28,508 nucleotides of DNA from SG8-41 sp036555615 (lineage in GTDB: Bacteria > Pseudomonadota > Gammaproteobacteria > Burkholderiales > SG8-41), in NCBI GenBank assembly GCA_036555615.1, contig DATBKZ010000021.1:1-28508 (forward strand), given 5' to 3'. The stretch's first letter is position 1. Each line of letters begins with the position of its first letter. The translations under genes were made by a program, and so were the position numbers. The notes beneath the pieces were generated by a model that ran no database searches, was not told the DNA's origin, and saw nothing but the letters and a program-made list of their open reading frames with translations. Below, in pieces: positions 21,677 to 28,508 of the stretch.

Positions 21677-23575
21677 TCATGCCGCCAGGCGCATATTCCG
21701 GCGCCGCGCGAGCGCGAGCGCGAGCCCGGCGAGCGCGACCAGCAGCGGCACCAGCCCGATGTTGACGACCTTGGTCCAGAACTCGAGCGAGTCGGTCTCG
21801 ACACGCAAGTTCTTCCTCAGCTCCTTGAGCGCGATGCGGGTCTCCGCCGCTTTCTTGCGGAAATTGTCGAGCTCGGCCTGCTGCTCCGGCGTGAGGATGG
21901 TGCTGGTGACGCCGGCCTTCGACTTCTGGAGCTTCTTCAGGTTCTCCTGGGTCTCGTTGAGGCTGTCCTCGAGCTCCTTGATCTTGCCCAGATACTGCTG
22001 CTGCGCCTGCGCTTCCATTTCGCGGATCATGGTGAGCGGCCGGCTGAAGGAGGCGCGGCTTCTCAGGGTGATCAACGCGCTGTCGCCGGAAAACTGCTCG
22101 ACCAGGCCCAGCGCGAGCGCGAGGTTGCCATTGCGCGGAATCGCGACGCGCTGACCGAACACTTCCTGGATGTCCACCGCGGCGCCGTCGGAGAGCATGT
22201 CGACATCGGCGACGAGGACCACCGAATTCTCCTCCTTCGACTGCTTGAGCTGCGGCTCGGCCTCGGCCGGCTTCTTGTCTTCCACGCCCTTCTTCCGGTC
22301 CGCGCGCGGCGGCAGGAAGGGCTTGGGCTTGCCCTGCGGAAAGGCGGTGTAGAACTTGCCGGTCAAGCGGATCGCGAGCGGCATTTCCTCGTTGGTGGGC
22401 TGGAAGCCGCGCGTGGAGGGCTCGCCCGAGAGCGTCGCGATGATGAGATCGACCGGCATCGCGTTCTTCGAGGTGTGCGCCAGCACGGTCTGGGTGAGAC
22501 CCTCGGCCGGCTTGCCCTTGAACGAGCCGCCAAAAGCGTAGAGCAGCGTGCCGACCTGGCCGGTCACGACGTCGTCGAGGTTGAGCGCCTGCGTATTGAG
22601 CGAGAGCAGCGTCGGCAGCAGCCGCGGGCCCGCGCCGCTCGCGAACGTAAGGTCCGCAACCACCTTGCCCATGTCCACGTCGATGCCCCACGCCTTGAAC
22701 AGGTTGTAGAACGTGGACTGCCCCGCCTGCGATCCGCCGAAGGGGTTCTGGAAATCGGGCTGCTGGTCGAAATAGGCGTAGGGATCGACGAACGCGATGA
22801 GCTTGCCGCCGCGCAGGACATACTGGTCGATCGCGTACTCGGTCTCCTCCGACAGGTTTCGCGGATGGATCACCAGCAGCACCTTGATGTCGTCGTCTAT
22901 TTTCGCCGCGTCGAGCTTGACCTCGCGCACGTCGAAGATCTTCTTCAGCTCCTGGATCAGCACCCAGGATTCCAGCGGCTGCTGCTTGCGGATCGGGTCG
23001 AGGGAGCGCCCCATTACCGGCAGCGCGCTCATCACGCCCACCACCGGCTTCTTCGACTCGCCCACCTGCGCGATGCCCCGCGTGATGTCGTACTCGAGCA
23101 GCCGCTCGCGGTCGGGCGCGAGCACGGGGATCGCCGCCTTCTGGTCGAGAAAGGCGATCGACAGGCCCAGGTAGAACTTCTCGCCGGTGTTGGTGAGCTG
23201 GCCCTCGATGCCGTCGAGCTGGGCCGAATCCTCGGCATCCGAATCCGGCTCGGGGTTGAACTTCTCGATCACCACCTTGCCGCCGCCGGCCGCCCTGTAT
23301 TCGTTCAACAGGTCCTCCACCCGCTTGGCAAAGGTCTTGAGGCCCACCGGCACGGCCTCGCTGCCCTGCGAATAATAGAGGCGGAGCTTGACCGGCGCCT
23401 CGAGCTTGGCGAGCACCTGCCGGGTGCCGGGCGACAACGTATAGACGTCGCCATCGGTCAGGTCCGCACGCAGGTTGAAAGCGCTCACGATGAAATTCGC
23501 GGCGATCAGCACCGCGAGCAGCGCGATCACGCCGCCGGTCGAGTAGAGCAGGATCTCGAAATGCTTGCTCCGCAT
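21677..23575 (-). CDS. GldG-like ABC auxiliary protein
   Basis: The protein has about 632 residues. An N-terminal membrane helix (about 10-32) is followed by the periplasmic domain of the ABC_transp_aux/GldG family, recognisable from LTDGDVYTLSPGTRQVLAKLEAPVKLRLYYS. A predicted coiled coil rich in Lys, Glu and Gln spans roughly 510-600, and a second membrane helix lies near the end, before ARRRNMRLAA. Such proteins partner with an ABC permease and ATPase in gliding-motility or related envelope export systems. Their presence in a betaproteobacterium does not imply gliding. ATG at 23573-23575 gives a four-base gap from the permease stop and a GGATAGAG stretch upstream; the alternative at 23611 would overlap the permease gene. 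Confidence 0.85.
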   Translation of the reverse strand: MRSKHFEILLYSTGGVIALLAVLIAANFIVSAFNLRADLTDGDVYTLSPGTRQVLAKLEAPVKLRLYYSQGSEAVPVGLKTFAKRVEDLLNEYRAAGGGKVVIEKFNPEPDSDAEDSAQLDGIEGQLTNTGEKFYLGLSIAFLDQKAAIPVLAPDRERLLEYDITRGIAQVGESKKPVVGVMSALPVMGRSLDPIRKQQPLESWVLIQELKKIFDVREVKLDAAKIDDDIKVLLVIHPRNLSEETEYAIDQYVLRGGKLIAFVDPYAYFDQQPDFQNPFGGSQAGQSTFYNLFKAWGIDVDMGKVVADLTFASGAGPRLLPTLLSLNTQALNLDDVVTGQVGTLLYAFGGSFKGKPAEGLTQTVLAHTSKNAMPVDLIIATLSGEPSTRGFQPTNEEMPLAIRLTGKFYTAFPQGKPKPFLPPRADRKKGVEDKKPAEAEPQLKQSKEENSVVLVADVDMLSDGAAVDIQEVFGQRVAIPRNGNLALALGLVEQFSGDSALITLRSRASFSRPLTMIREMEAQAQQQYLGKIKELEDSLNETQENLKKLQKSKAGVTSTILTPEQQAELDNFRKKAAETRIALKELRKNLRVETDSLEFWTKVVNIGLVPLLVALAGLALALARRRNMRLAA

Positions 23576-23579
23576 GGCT

Positions 23580-24323
23580 CTATCCGGCGCGCTGGTTGCG
23601 GATGATGACACCCGTGGTGAAGAGCGCGAACCCCATCACCGAGGCGAAGAAAACGATATCACGCGTGTCGAGCACGCCGCGCTGGAAGCCCTCGAAGTGC
23701 GTCATCACCGAGAACGCGGCGACGACCTCGACGACCTGGGGGCTGGCGACGCGCGACAGGAGCCCGGTCACGGGCTCGTAGCCGGCGAGGATCAGGAAGA
23801 GACAGATCAGCACCGACAGGATGAAGCTGATCACCTGGTTGCGCGTCATGGCGGAGGTCATGCTCGCCACCGCGAGGTAGGAGCCGGCGAGGAGCACGCT
23901 CCCCACGTAGCCCGCAAAGATCACCCCGTTGTCGGGATCGCCCAGCCAGTTGACCGTCACGACGACGGGGAAAGTGAGCGCGAGCGCCAGCGCGAGAAAG
24001 AGCCAGGAGGCCAGAAACTTGCCGGTGATCGCCTGCCACGTGGTCACGGGCATCGTGAGCAGCAGCTCCATCGTGCCAAGCCGGCGCTCCTCCGACCACA
24101 GCCGCATGCCGACGGCGGGCACGAGAAAGAGATACAGCCAGGGGTGCCAGGTGAAGAACGACACGAGCGAGGCCTCGCCGCGCTCGAAGAAGCTGCCGAC
24201 CGTGAAGGTGAAAAAGCCGGTGAGGAGGAGGTAGATCACGAGGAACACGTAGGCGATGGGCGAGGTGAAATAGCCGCCCAGCTCGCGCTTCACGATGGTC
24301 TTGATGTTGGCCCAGGTATTCAT
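23580..24323 (-). CDS. ABC-2 type transporter permease (GldF-like)
   Basis: The protein has 247 residues with six hydrophobic segments. Its N-terminus, IKTIVKRELGGYFTSPIAYVFL, is typical of ABC-2 permeases of the GldF/NosY type. The RLWSEERRLGTMELLLTMPVT loop between helices 2 and 3 is the coupling region that contacts the ATPase. It forms the membrane channel with the ATPase encoded seven bases upstream and the GldG-like protein encoded four bases downstream. The transported cargo is unknown. Confidence 0.9.
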   Translation of the reverse strand: MNTWANIKTIVKRELGGYFTSPIAYVFLVIYLLLTGFFTFTVGSFFERGEASLVSFFTWHPWLYLFLVPAVGMRLWSEERRLGTMELLLTMPVTTWQAITGKFLASWLFLALALALTFPVVVTVNWLGDPDNGVIFAGYVGSVLLAGSYLAVASMTSAMTRNQVISFILSVLICLFLILAGYEPVTGLLSRVASPQVVEVVAAFSVMTHFEGFQRGVLDTRDIVFFASVMGFALFTTGVIIRNQRAG

Positions 24324-24330
24324 ATGCCCG

Positions 24331-25062
24331 TCAGTGCCCTTTGACGGTGTCGGGAAGCGTGATCGCGCGGAACACGTCCTCGAGCCGGCCCTCCGGGGAG
24401 CGCGCCTTCAGCTCCGCGGGCGTGCCGTTCGCGACGATCCGGCCGCGGTCGATGATGATGACGCGCGAGCATGCCGCCTCGACCTCCTCCAGGATATGGG
24501 TCGAGAAGATGATCGCCTTGTTCTCGCCCATGTGCTTGATGAGGCCGCGCACCTCGTGCTTCTGGTTGGGATCGAGCCCGTCGGTGGGCTCGTCCATGAT
24601 CAGCACGTCGGGGTCGTGCACCAGCGACTGCGCGAGGCCGGTGCGGTGCTTGTAGCCCTTGGAGAGCGTGTCGATGGTCTGGTGGGCGACATTCTGGAGG
24701 AAGCACAGCTCGATCGCGCGGCCGACGGCGCGCTTGCGCGCATCACCGTGCAGCCCGCGCAGCTCGGCCGCGAAGTTGAGGAAGCCGAGCACCGTCATGT
24801 CGGCGTAGCCCGGCGCGTTCTCCGGGAGGTATCCGATCAGGCGTTTGGCCGGCAGCGGGTCCTCCAGCATGTCGTGGCCGCCGATGGTGATGCGTCCCGA
24901 CGACGGCGGGATGAATCCCGTGATCATGCGCATGGTGGTGGACTTGCCGGCCCCGTTGGGGCCGAGAAAGCCCAGGACCTCGCCGCGCTCGACCGTGAAC
25001 GAGACGTCGTTCACCGCGAGCTTCGCGCCGAAGGCCTTCACCAGGTTCTCGACTCGGATCAT
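24331..25062 (-). CDS. ABC transporter ATP-binding protein (GldA/NosF-like)
   Basis: The protein has about 243 residues, a complete nucleotide-binding domain. Walker A GPNGAGKST is at 34-42, the signature region LSKGYKHRTGLA at about 133-144, Walker B LIMDEP at 154-159, and the switch histidine H189 follows FST. The signature LSKGY deviates from the canonical LSGGQ, as is common in the ABC-2 export branch. The start ATG at 25060-25062 is set by GGAGG four bases upstream; the longer frame to 25197 is not supported. It is the first gene of a four-gene export module that is well separated from the tRNA gene upstream. Confidence 0.93.
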   Translation of the reverse strand: MIRVENLVKAFGAKLAVNDVSFTVERGEVLGFLGPNGAGKSTTMRMITGFIPPSSGRITIGGHDMLEDPLPAKRLIGYLPENAPGYADMTVLGFLNFAAELRGLHGDARKRAVGRAIELCFLQNVAHQTIDTLSKGYKHRTGLAQSLVHDPDVLIMDEPTDGLDPNQKHEVRGLIKHMGENKAIIFSTHILEEVEAACSRVIIIDRGRIVANGTPAELKARSPEGRLEDVFRAITLPDTVKGH

Positions 25063-25066
25063 GCGT

Positions 25067-25071
25067 CCTCC
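25067..25071 (-). promoter_or_regulatory. Shine-Dalgarno for ABC ATPase gene
   Basis: GGAGG lies four bases before the ATG at 25062 and decides the start of the ATPase gene. Confidence 0.7.
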
Positions 25072-25114
25072 ACGGCGGTCACGAACGGCCCGCCGCCCCG
25101 TTCTTTTGCTCCCA

Positions 25115-25142
25115 CAAATATGTCCGGCCTTGCGGCTATCAA
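25115..25142 (-). promoter_or_regulatory. Weak candidate promoter for ABC-export operon
   Basis: On the minus strand, TTGATA (25137-25142) is followed after 16 bases by TATTTG (25115-25120), about 50 bases upstream of the ATPase start. Both hexamers are imperfect. The remainder of 25063-25247 shows no gene. Confidence 0.3.
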
Positions 25143-25247
25143 GGGGGCCGCCGGACGTCCCCCGGGCTCCCGCGCCATTTGACCGGGAGATTGCCAAAGG
25201 TTCCCGTGCACCGCCGCCCGCGCCGGACTCTCGGCGCCGCGTGGTGC

Positions 25248-25322
25248 TGGTGCCGACAGTCTGACTCGAACAGACGACCTACCGCTTACAAGGCGGTTGC
25301 TCTACCACTGAGCTATGTCGGC
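25248..25322 (-). tRNA. tRNA-Thr (anticodon UGU)
   Basis: A complete cloverleaf can be drawn. The seven-base acceptor GCCGACA pairs with TGTCGGC; the D arm is GCTC/GAGC. The anticodon stem ACCGC/GCGGT encloses loop CTTGTAA with anticodon TGT, and the T arm GTCTG/CAGAC has loop TTCGAGT. Discriminator A is followed by an encoded CCA (25248-25250). The mature body without CCA is 72 bases. It decodes ACA and related threonine codons. It lies alone, between the ABC-export operon and the Tat amidohydrolase. Confidence 0.97.
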
Positions 25323-25332
25323 ACGGCGCGAC

Positions 25333-25338
25333 ATTATA
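25333..25338 (-). promoter_or_regulatory. -10 element of tRNA-Thr promoter
   Basis: A perfect TATAAT lies ten bases before the tRNA 5' end on the same strand. The expected -35 position falls in the heptad repeat and matches TTGACA poorly. Confidence 0.6.
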
Positions 25339-25350
25339 GACCGAGATGGC

Positions 25351-25378
25351 GTGACTCGTGACTCGTGACTCGTGACCG
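25351..25378. repeat. Tandem heptad GTGACTC array
   Basis: Three exact copies of GTGACTC (25351, 25358, 25365) are followed by GTGACCG (25372). This is the cleanest member of the dispersed seven-base-period family and lies directly upstream of the tRNA-Thr -10 element. Confidence 0.85.
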
Positions 25379-25411
25379 GCGCCTCGTAAAATGGCGGGCG
25401 ATCAAAAGCAG

Positions 25412-25439
25412 AACGGCGCCACCTCGCGGTGGCGCCGTT
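25412..25439 (-). terminator. Strong hairpin, probable terminator of Tat amidohydrolase transcript
   Basis: The arms at 25412-25423 and 25428-25439 form a perfect 12-base-pair GC-rich stem with a four-base loop. On the minus strand it is followed by CTGCTTTTG. It lies 22 bases after the stop codon at 25462. A second small stem (TTGCAT/ATGCAA, 25439-25454) stands directly before it, giving two stacked hairpins. Confidence 0.75.
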
Positions 25440-25461
25440 TGCATCTTGATGCAAGCGCCGT

Positions 25462-26976
25462 CTATGCGGCCGGCTTGGCGATGTAGCCGTAGCGCAGGTT
25501 GCTCGGGTCCGGGCCCATCCGCTCGTAGGTCTGCTTCACCTGCGCGATGCGGTCGGTCAGCACCTCCGCCTGCTGCTTCGGCGTGATCCGGTAGAGCCGC
25601 GCGTTGTTGCCGCCGAAGATCGCGTTCTTGACCGCGCCGTCGGCGGGGCCGAGCGGCCTGAATCCGAATTTCCTCTGCATGTCCTCGGGAATTTCCAGCC
25701 GGCGCAGCGCCTCGATCTGCCATTGCGGCGAGCCTGTCCACACGGCGTCGGTCCCCCACACCACGTGGTCGGCGCCCAGTCCCTTCACCAGCTTTCCCAT
25801 CACGGCCGCGCCCAGACGCGGGTTGGCGGTCGTGGTCCAGGCAAAGAGCTGCCCGAGGTCCCCGTAGACGTTTGTCACGCCGTATTTCTCGGGAATCTCC
25901 GCGAGATCGGTGATCCACTCGATGCGCCCGGTCTTCTGGAAATGCGCCCACGCGTTCTTCGGCGCGGAGGGCCCGGTCCAGCGCCAGCCGGAGTGATAGA
26001 TGATGAAGTTCAACTGCGGCCAGTCCTTCGCCGCCTTGCCCACGTCGCGCACGTCGGAGTACGCCAGCAGGTGCGGGAACTTCTTCTCGATTTCCGGCGG
26101 GAACAGGCCCTTGTGGATGCAGACATTGATCATCGTCGGGCTGTCCTTGCTCCACTTGACGAGCTTCTCGTAGAACTTGTAGGTGAGCTTCTCGTCATCG
26201 AGCCGCCACGGCCACTTGGACAGGTGCTTGTTGGTGTTGTCGCCGATCGTGTAGCCTTTCCACGAGTCGGGCTTCAACCGCGCCTGCTCCTCCTCGACCT
26301 TGTCGAGCCAGCCGTCCCGGCCCGGCGTGACGATGGCGTGCGAGAACATGCGCCGGGTTCCGGCCTCCTTGTTGACCTTCTCGCGCGCGGCGTACTTCAT
26401 GTCGTTGGTGAGGAACGAGTACTTCTCGTCGACCGAGTACGAGCCGCTGATGCAGGCCATCTTGGTATCGCTGTCGAGGAAGACCTCCTTGAAGTAATTC
26501 GGGAACATGAGGTCGCTGATCGACTGCTCCTTCTCACCGATCATCGGGTTCCAGCCGAGCTTGCCCACCGTCGCGCGCTGGGAGATGAAGATCTTGATCG
26601 GCGTGCCTTCGCGCAGGAAGTGGGTGTGCATGTCCATGACGAACTGGCCCTTCAGCTTCTTCGCGCGCTCGTCGGCCATCTCCGGCGTCGCCGCCTCCGC
26701 CCGGCTCACGGCGAAGAGCGGCCCGTAGGTGTCGTTCATCGCGACGAACGCCGCCGCCATGCCGGCCGCGGACCTGAAGAACCTCCGTCGGCTCATTCCC
26801 TGCTTGCGGGCCAGCTCGGCTCCATAGGCCTTGAGGCGCGCCTCGAACTCGCGCTGCTTCTCGGTCTGCGGACAGGGCATGTATTCGTCGCTCGACACGC
26901 ACTGCGTCGGTATCGGCGCGGGAAACGCCGACGTCTCCGCCGGTAATACCTGCTCCAGTTCCTCTGGGGAAAGCAT
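25462..26976 (-). CDS. Tat-motif amidohydrolase with long N-terminal extension
   Basis: The protein has about 504 residues. Residues 1-60 form an unusual hydrophilic leader (PEELEQVLPAETSAFPAP). The twin-arginine motif MSRRRFF at 61-67 and a hydrophobic stretch AAGMAAAFVAM follow. The catalytic domain belongs to the amidohydrolase-2 family: HxH in DMHTHF (H117, H119), H288 after INVCI, H328 in IIYHSGW and D410 in WGTDAVW are the expected metal and catalytic residues. It probably hydrolyses or decarboxylates a small molecule in the periplasm. The ATG at 26974-26976 has GGAGG five bases upstream; an ATG at 26794-26796 would begin exactly at the Tat motif but lacks a well-spaced ribosome site. 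The transcript ends at the hairpin at 25412. Confidence 0.87.
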   Translation of the reverse strand: MLSPEELEQVLPAETSAFPAPIPTQCVSSDEYMPCPQTEKQREFEARLKAYGAELARKQGMSRRRFFRSAAGMAAAFVAMNDTYGPLFAVSRAEAATPEMADERAKKLKGQFVMDMHTHFLREGTPIKIFISQRATVGKLGWNPMIGEKEQSISDLMFPNYFKEVFLDSDTKMACISGSYSVDEKYSFLTNDMKYAAREKVNKEAGTRRMFSHAIVTPGRDGWLDKVEEEQARLKPDSWKGYTIGDNTNKHLSKWPWRLDDEKLTYKFYEKLVKWSKDSPTMINVCIHKGLFPPEIEKKFPHLLAYSDVRDVGKAAKDWPQLNFIIYHSGWRWTGPSAPKNAWAHFQKTGRIEWITDLAEIPEKYGVTNVYGDLGQLFAWTTTANPRLGAAVMGKLVKGLGADHVVWGTDAVWTGSPQWQIEALRRLEIPEDMQRKFGFRPLGPADGAVKNAIFGGNNARLYRITPKQQAEVLTDRIAQVKQTYERMGPDPSNLRYGYIAKPAA

Positions 26977-26981
26977 GATGT

Positions 26982-26986
26982 CCTCC
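26982..26986 (-). promoter_or_regulatory. Shine-Dalgarno for Tat amidohydrolase gene
   Basis: GGAGG lies five bases before the ATG at 26976. It argues that the 60-residue extension before the Tat motif is really translated. Confidence 0.7.
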
Positions 26987-27096
26987 AATGGCGATGCGCT
27001 GAGCTTACGCACTCCCGGCGTGATGCTCCGCCGTGTTCTGATTTCGGTCAGGAAGGCGCGCGGCTATTCTCCGTCGCGGCCCCGGCTGTGTAAAGG

Positions 27097-27501
27097 CTAC
27101 TTGATGACCTGGAGCTTGGGCTTGCCGCCGTTGGTGGGGGAGGCAGGCGGAGTGGCGTCGGGAGAGGGGGTTGCCGCAGTTTCCTGCGCCGCGTCGCGCG
27201 GGAAGAAAAGTCCCTGTCCGTTCTCCTTGGCGAAGATGCCGGTCACGGCCTCGACAGGGATCGAGCACTCGCGCGAAACGCCGTTGAAGCGCGCCGCGAA
27301 CTGGATCCGCTCGTTGCCAATCGTCAGTCGGTGCGTCGCGTCGTAGCCGATGTTGAGCATGATCTCGCCGTTCTTGACGTGCTCCGGGGGCACGCGCGTA
27401 TGGTCGTCGACCTTCACCGAGATGTAGGGCGTCAGGCTGCTCTCCGAGCACCATTCGTGTATGGCCCGGATGAGATACGGCTTGGTCGACTTTTCTGCCA
27501 T
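27097..27501 (-). CDS. sspB: ClpXP protease specificity-enhancing factor SspB
   Basis: The protein has 134 residues. The folded substrate-binding domain (about 1-100) begins STKPYLIRAIHEWCSESSLTPYI, which is diagnostic of SspB, and contains the GEIMLNIGYDAT and FAARFNGVS strands. A flexible Ala/Pro/Thr/Ser-rich linker (about 105-127) follows. The C-terminus, PKLQVIK, is the short tail that docks on the ClpX N-domain. It delivers ssrA-tagged and other substrates to ClpXP in the cytoplasm. It lies 15 bases after sspA and is probably co-transcribed with it. Confidence 0.96.
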   Translation of the reverse strand: MAEKSTKPYLIRAIHEWCSESSLTPYISVKVDDHTRVPPEHVKNGEIMLNIGYDATHRLTIGNERIQFAARFNGVSRECSIPVEAVTGIFAKENGQGLFFPRDAAQETAATPSPDATPPASPTNGGKPKLQVIK

Positions 27502-27516
27502 GCCGGGAACGCCCCG

Positions 27517-28116
27517 CTATTTCCGCATGACTTTCTCGGAGGCGGTGAGCGCGTCGATGAACGCCGGCCGGCTGAACAGGCGCTCGGCGTATTTCATGAG
27601 GGGCGCGCAGGTCTTCGGCAGCGAGATACCGTAGAGGTCGAGCCGCCACAGGAGCGGCGCGATCGCGACATCGAGCATGGTGAACTCCTCGCCCAGCATG
27701 AATTTCTGCTTGGTGAACACCGGCGCGATCTGGGTGAGATTATCGCGGATGACGGCGCGGCCCTTGTCGCCCTGCTTCTGCGTGCCCTTCTCGATCGCCT
27801 CGATGTTGCTGAACAGCTCGTGCTCGAAGCGGAACAGGAACAGGCGCGCGCGGGCGCGCATCACCGGGTCGGCGGGCATCAGCTGCGGGTGCGGGAAGCG
27901 GTCGTCGATGTACTCGTTGATGATGTTCGACTGGTAGAGGATGAGATCGCGCTCGACCAGCACCGGCACCTGGTTGTAGGGGTTCATCACCGCCAGGTCC
28001 TCGGGCTTGTTGTAGAGATCGACGTCGACGATCTGGAAGTCCATGCCCTTCTCGTACAGCACGATGCGGCAGCGCTGGCTGAAGGGGCAGGTGGTGCCGG
28101 AATAGAGGGTCATCAT
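27517..28116 (-). CDS. sspA: Stringent starvation protein A (SspA)
   Basis: The protein has 199 residues and a glutathione-S-transferase fold. The thioredoxin-like N-terminal domain (about 1-80) opens MMTLYSGTTCPFSQRCRIVLYEKGMDF, with NPYNQVPVLVERDLILYQSNIINEYIDDRFPHP, a near-invariant SspA stretch. The helical C-terminal domain (about 90-199) follows. SspA binds RNA polymerase and modulates transcription in stationary phase and stress; it is not a catalytic GST. Two consecutive ATG codons occur at the start; the first (28114-28116) is used. The gene lies between petC and sspB, the common betaproteobacterial order. Confidence 0.96.
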   Translation of the reverse strand: MMTLYSGTTCPFSQRCRIVLYEKGMDFQIVDVDLYNKPEDLAVMNPYNQVPVLVERDLILYQSNIINEYIDDRFPHPQLMPADPVMRARARLFLFRFEHELFSNIEAIEKGTQKQGDKGRAVIRDNLTQIAPVFTKQKFMLGEEFTMLDVAIAPLLWRLDLYGISLPKTCAPLMKYAERLFSRPAFIDALTASEKVMRK

Positions 28117-28161
28117 AAATTCGGTGACAGCGTCAAATCGCGCCTGTGGGCGGGGTGAACC

Positions 28162-28182
28162 GACTAGTGACTAGTGACCAGT
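28162..28182. repeat. Tandem heptad array, petC-sspA gap, copy A
   Basis: Two copies of GACTAGT (28162, 28169) are followed by GACCAGT (28176). The phase and sequence match the GTGACTC/GTGACCA heptad family. It faces the inverted array at 28225. Confidence 0.8.
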
Positions 28183-28224
28183 AAAACGGCGAAGAGTGCT
28201 GGCTAGGGTGGGCGAATTCCTAGC

Positions 28225-28245
28225 GGTCACCGGTCACCAGTCACC
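28225..28245. repeat. Tandem heptad array, petC-sspA gap, copy B (inverted)
   Basis: Two copies of GGTCACC (28225, 28232) are followed by AGTCACC (28239). On the opposite strand this reads GGTGACT and GGTGACC, so it is an inverted counterpart of copy A with about 42 bases between. It ends five bases after the petC stop in transcription order. Confidence 0.8.
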
Positions 28246-28249
28246 GGGG

Positions 28250-28508
28250 TCAATGGACGTCTTTCCAGTACTCTTTCTTGAGGGCGTAGGCCAGCACGAA
28301 CAGCACGCCCAGGAACATGAGCACGTAGAGGCCGAGCTGCTTGCGGAACTGCTGGGTGGGCTCGCCCACGTAGACCAGGAAATTGACCAGGTCGGCGACC
28401 AGGCGGTCGTACTGCGCGGGGTCCATCGAGCCGGGCTTCTCCAGCACGAGCTTGTGCACCTCGACCGGGAGCGCGTCCTCCTTCTTGCCGCCGCGGCGCG
28501 GCTGGTGC
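28250..28508 (-). CDS. petC: Cytochrome c1 of the bc1 complex, C-terminal part
   Basis: Only the last 86 residues lie in the window; the frame is open to the right edge. The sequence contains AQYDRLVADLVNFLVYVGEP, the helix preceding the membrane anchor of bacterial cytochrome c1. A single transmembrane helix (LGLYVLMFLGVLFVLAYAL) follows, and the protein ends in the cytoplasmic tail KKEYWKDVH, characteristic of petC in betaproteobacteria. The protein carries electrons from the Rieske centre to cytochrome c. The heme-binding part is outside the window. sspA follows after 133 bases that contain two heptad arrays. Confidence 0.93.
   Translation of the reverse strand, partial: HQPRRGGKKEDALPVEVHKLVLEKPGSMDPAQYDRLVADLVNFLVYVGEPTQQFRKQLGLYVLMFLGVLFVLAYALKKEYWKDVH

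Noticed and set aside
21455..23605. 716-codon open frame antisense to the GldG-like gene
   Set aside because: Its product is Leu/Arg/Glu/His-rich with no domain, exactly opposite a gene with clear family features.
25063..25197. N-terminal extension of the ABC ATPase frame
   Set aside because: GGAGG places the start at 25062, and the extra residues are not part of the nucleotide-binding domain.
25351..25378. CRISPR array
   Set aside because: The units are only seven bases with no spacers, and no cas gene is present.
28117..28140. TTGACG as -35 of an sspA promoter
   Set aside because: No -10 hexamer lies at a workable distance before the sspA start; transcription from petC upstream is more likely.

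Overview
The window is about 28.5 kb of GC-rich, gene-dense bacterial DNA. It most likely comes from the chromosome of a betaproteobacterium. The main support is the right-hand end, where the cytochrome c1 tail (petC), sspA and sspB lie in the order typical of that class. No stretch longer than about 300 bases lacks a gene.

Layout: (1) Positions 1-892 hold the 3' part of a plus-strand amidohydrolase in noticeably less GC-rich DNA. (2) Positions 1001-10030 form an eight-gene minus-strand catabolic operon. In transcription order it encodes an ADP-forming acyl-CoA synthetase, an acyl-CoA dehydrogenase, an SDR dehydrogenase, an Asp/Glu-racemase-fold protein, an isocitrate-lyase/PEP-mutase-family lyase, LeuC-like and LeuD-like hydro-lyase subunits, and a secreted c-type cytochrome fused to a beta-propeller. 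(3) Divergent from it, positions 10231-12655 encode an MFS transporter, a maleate-isomerase/arylmalonate-decarboxylase-like enzyme and a carboxymuconolactone-decarboxylase-like protein, followed by a conserved protein of unknown function (12714-13271). (4) A minus-strand set (13268-18408) holds two tandem paralogous MFS transporters, a 2-hydroxyacid dehydrogenase and a ThDP-dependent acetolactate-synthase-like enzyme. A thioesterase gene diverges from it at 18474. (5) Positions 19469-20365 hold three small genes: a membrane protein, an unknown protein and a lipoprotein. (6) Positions 20498-25062 form a four-gene ABC-export module (ATPase, permease, GldG-like protein, DUF4340 protein). (7) From 25248 onward come tRNA-Thr(UGU), a terminator, a Tat-motif amidohydrolase, sspB, sspA and the petC tail.

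Reading of the metabolism (inference): a hydro-lyase pair of the aconitase superfamily next to an ICL/PEPM lyase resembles the arrangement used to hydrate an alkylmaleate to an alkylmalate and cleave it to pyruvate plus a short acid. The CoA synthetase and acyl-CoA dehydrogenase could then process that acid. Two Asp/Glu-racemase-fold proteins, one with both catalytic cysteines and one without, fit cis/trans isomerisation or decarboxylation of a dicarboxylate.

The most unusual non-coding signal is a family of degenerate 7-base-period repeats at eight gene junctions or intergenic sites, often touching start or stop codons or Shine-Dalgarno sequences. Several palindromic REP-like or MITE-like elements also occur.
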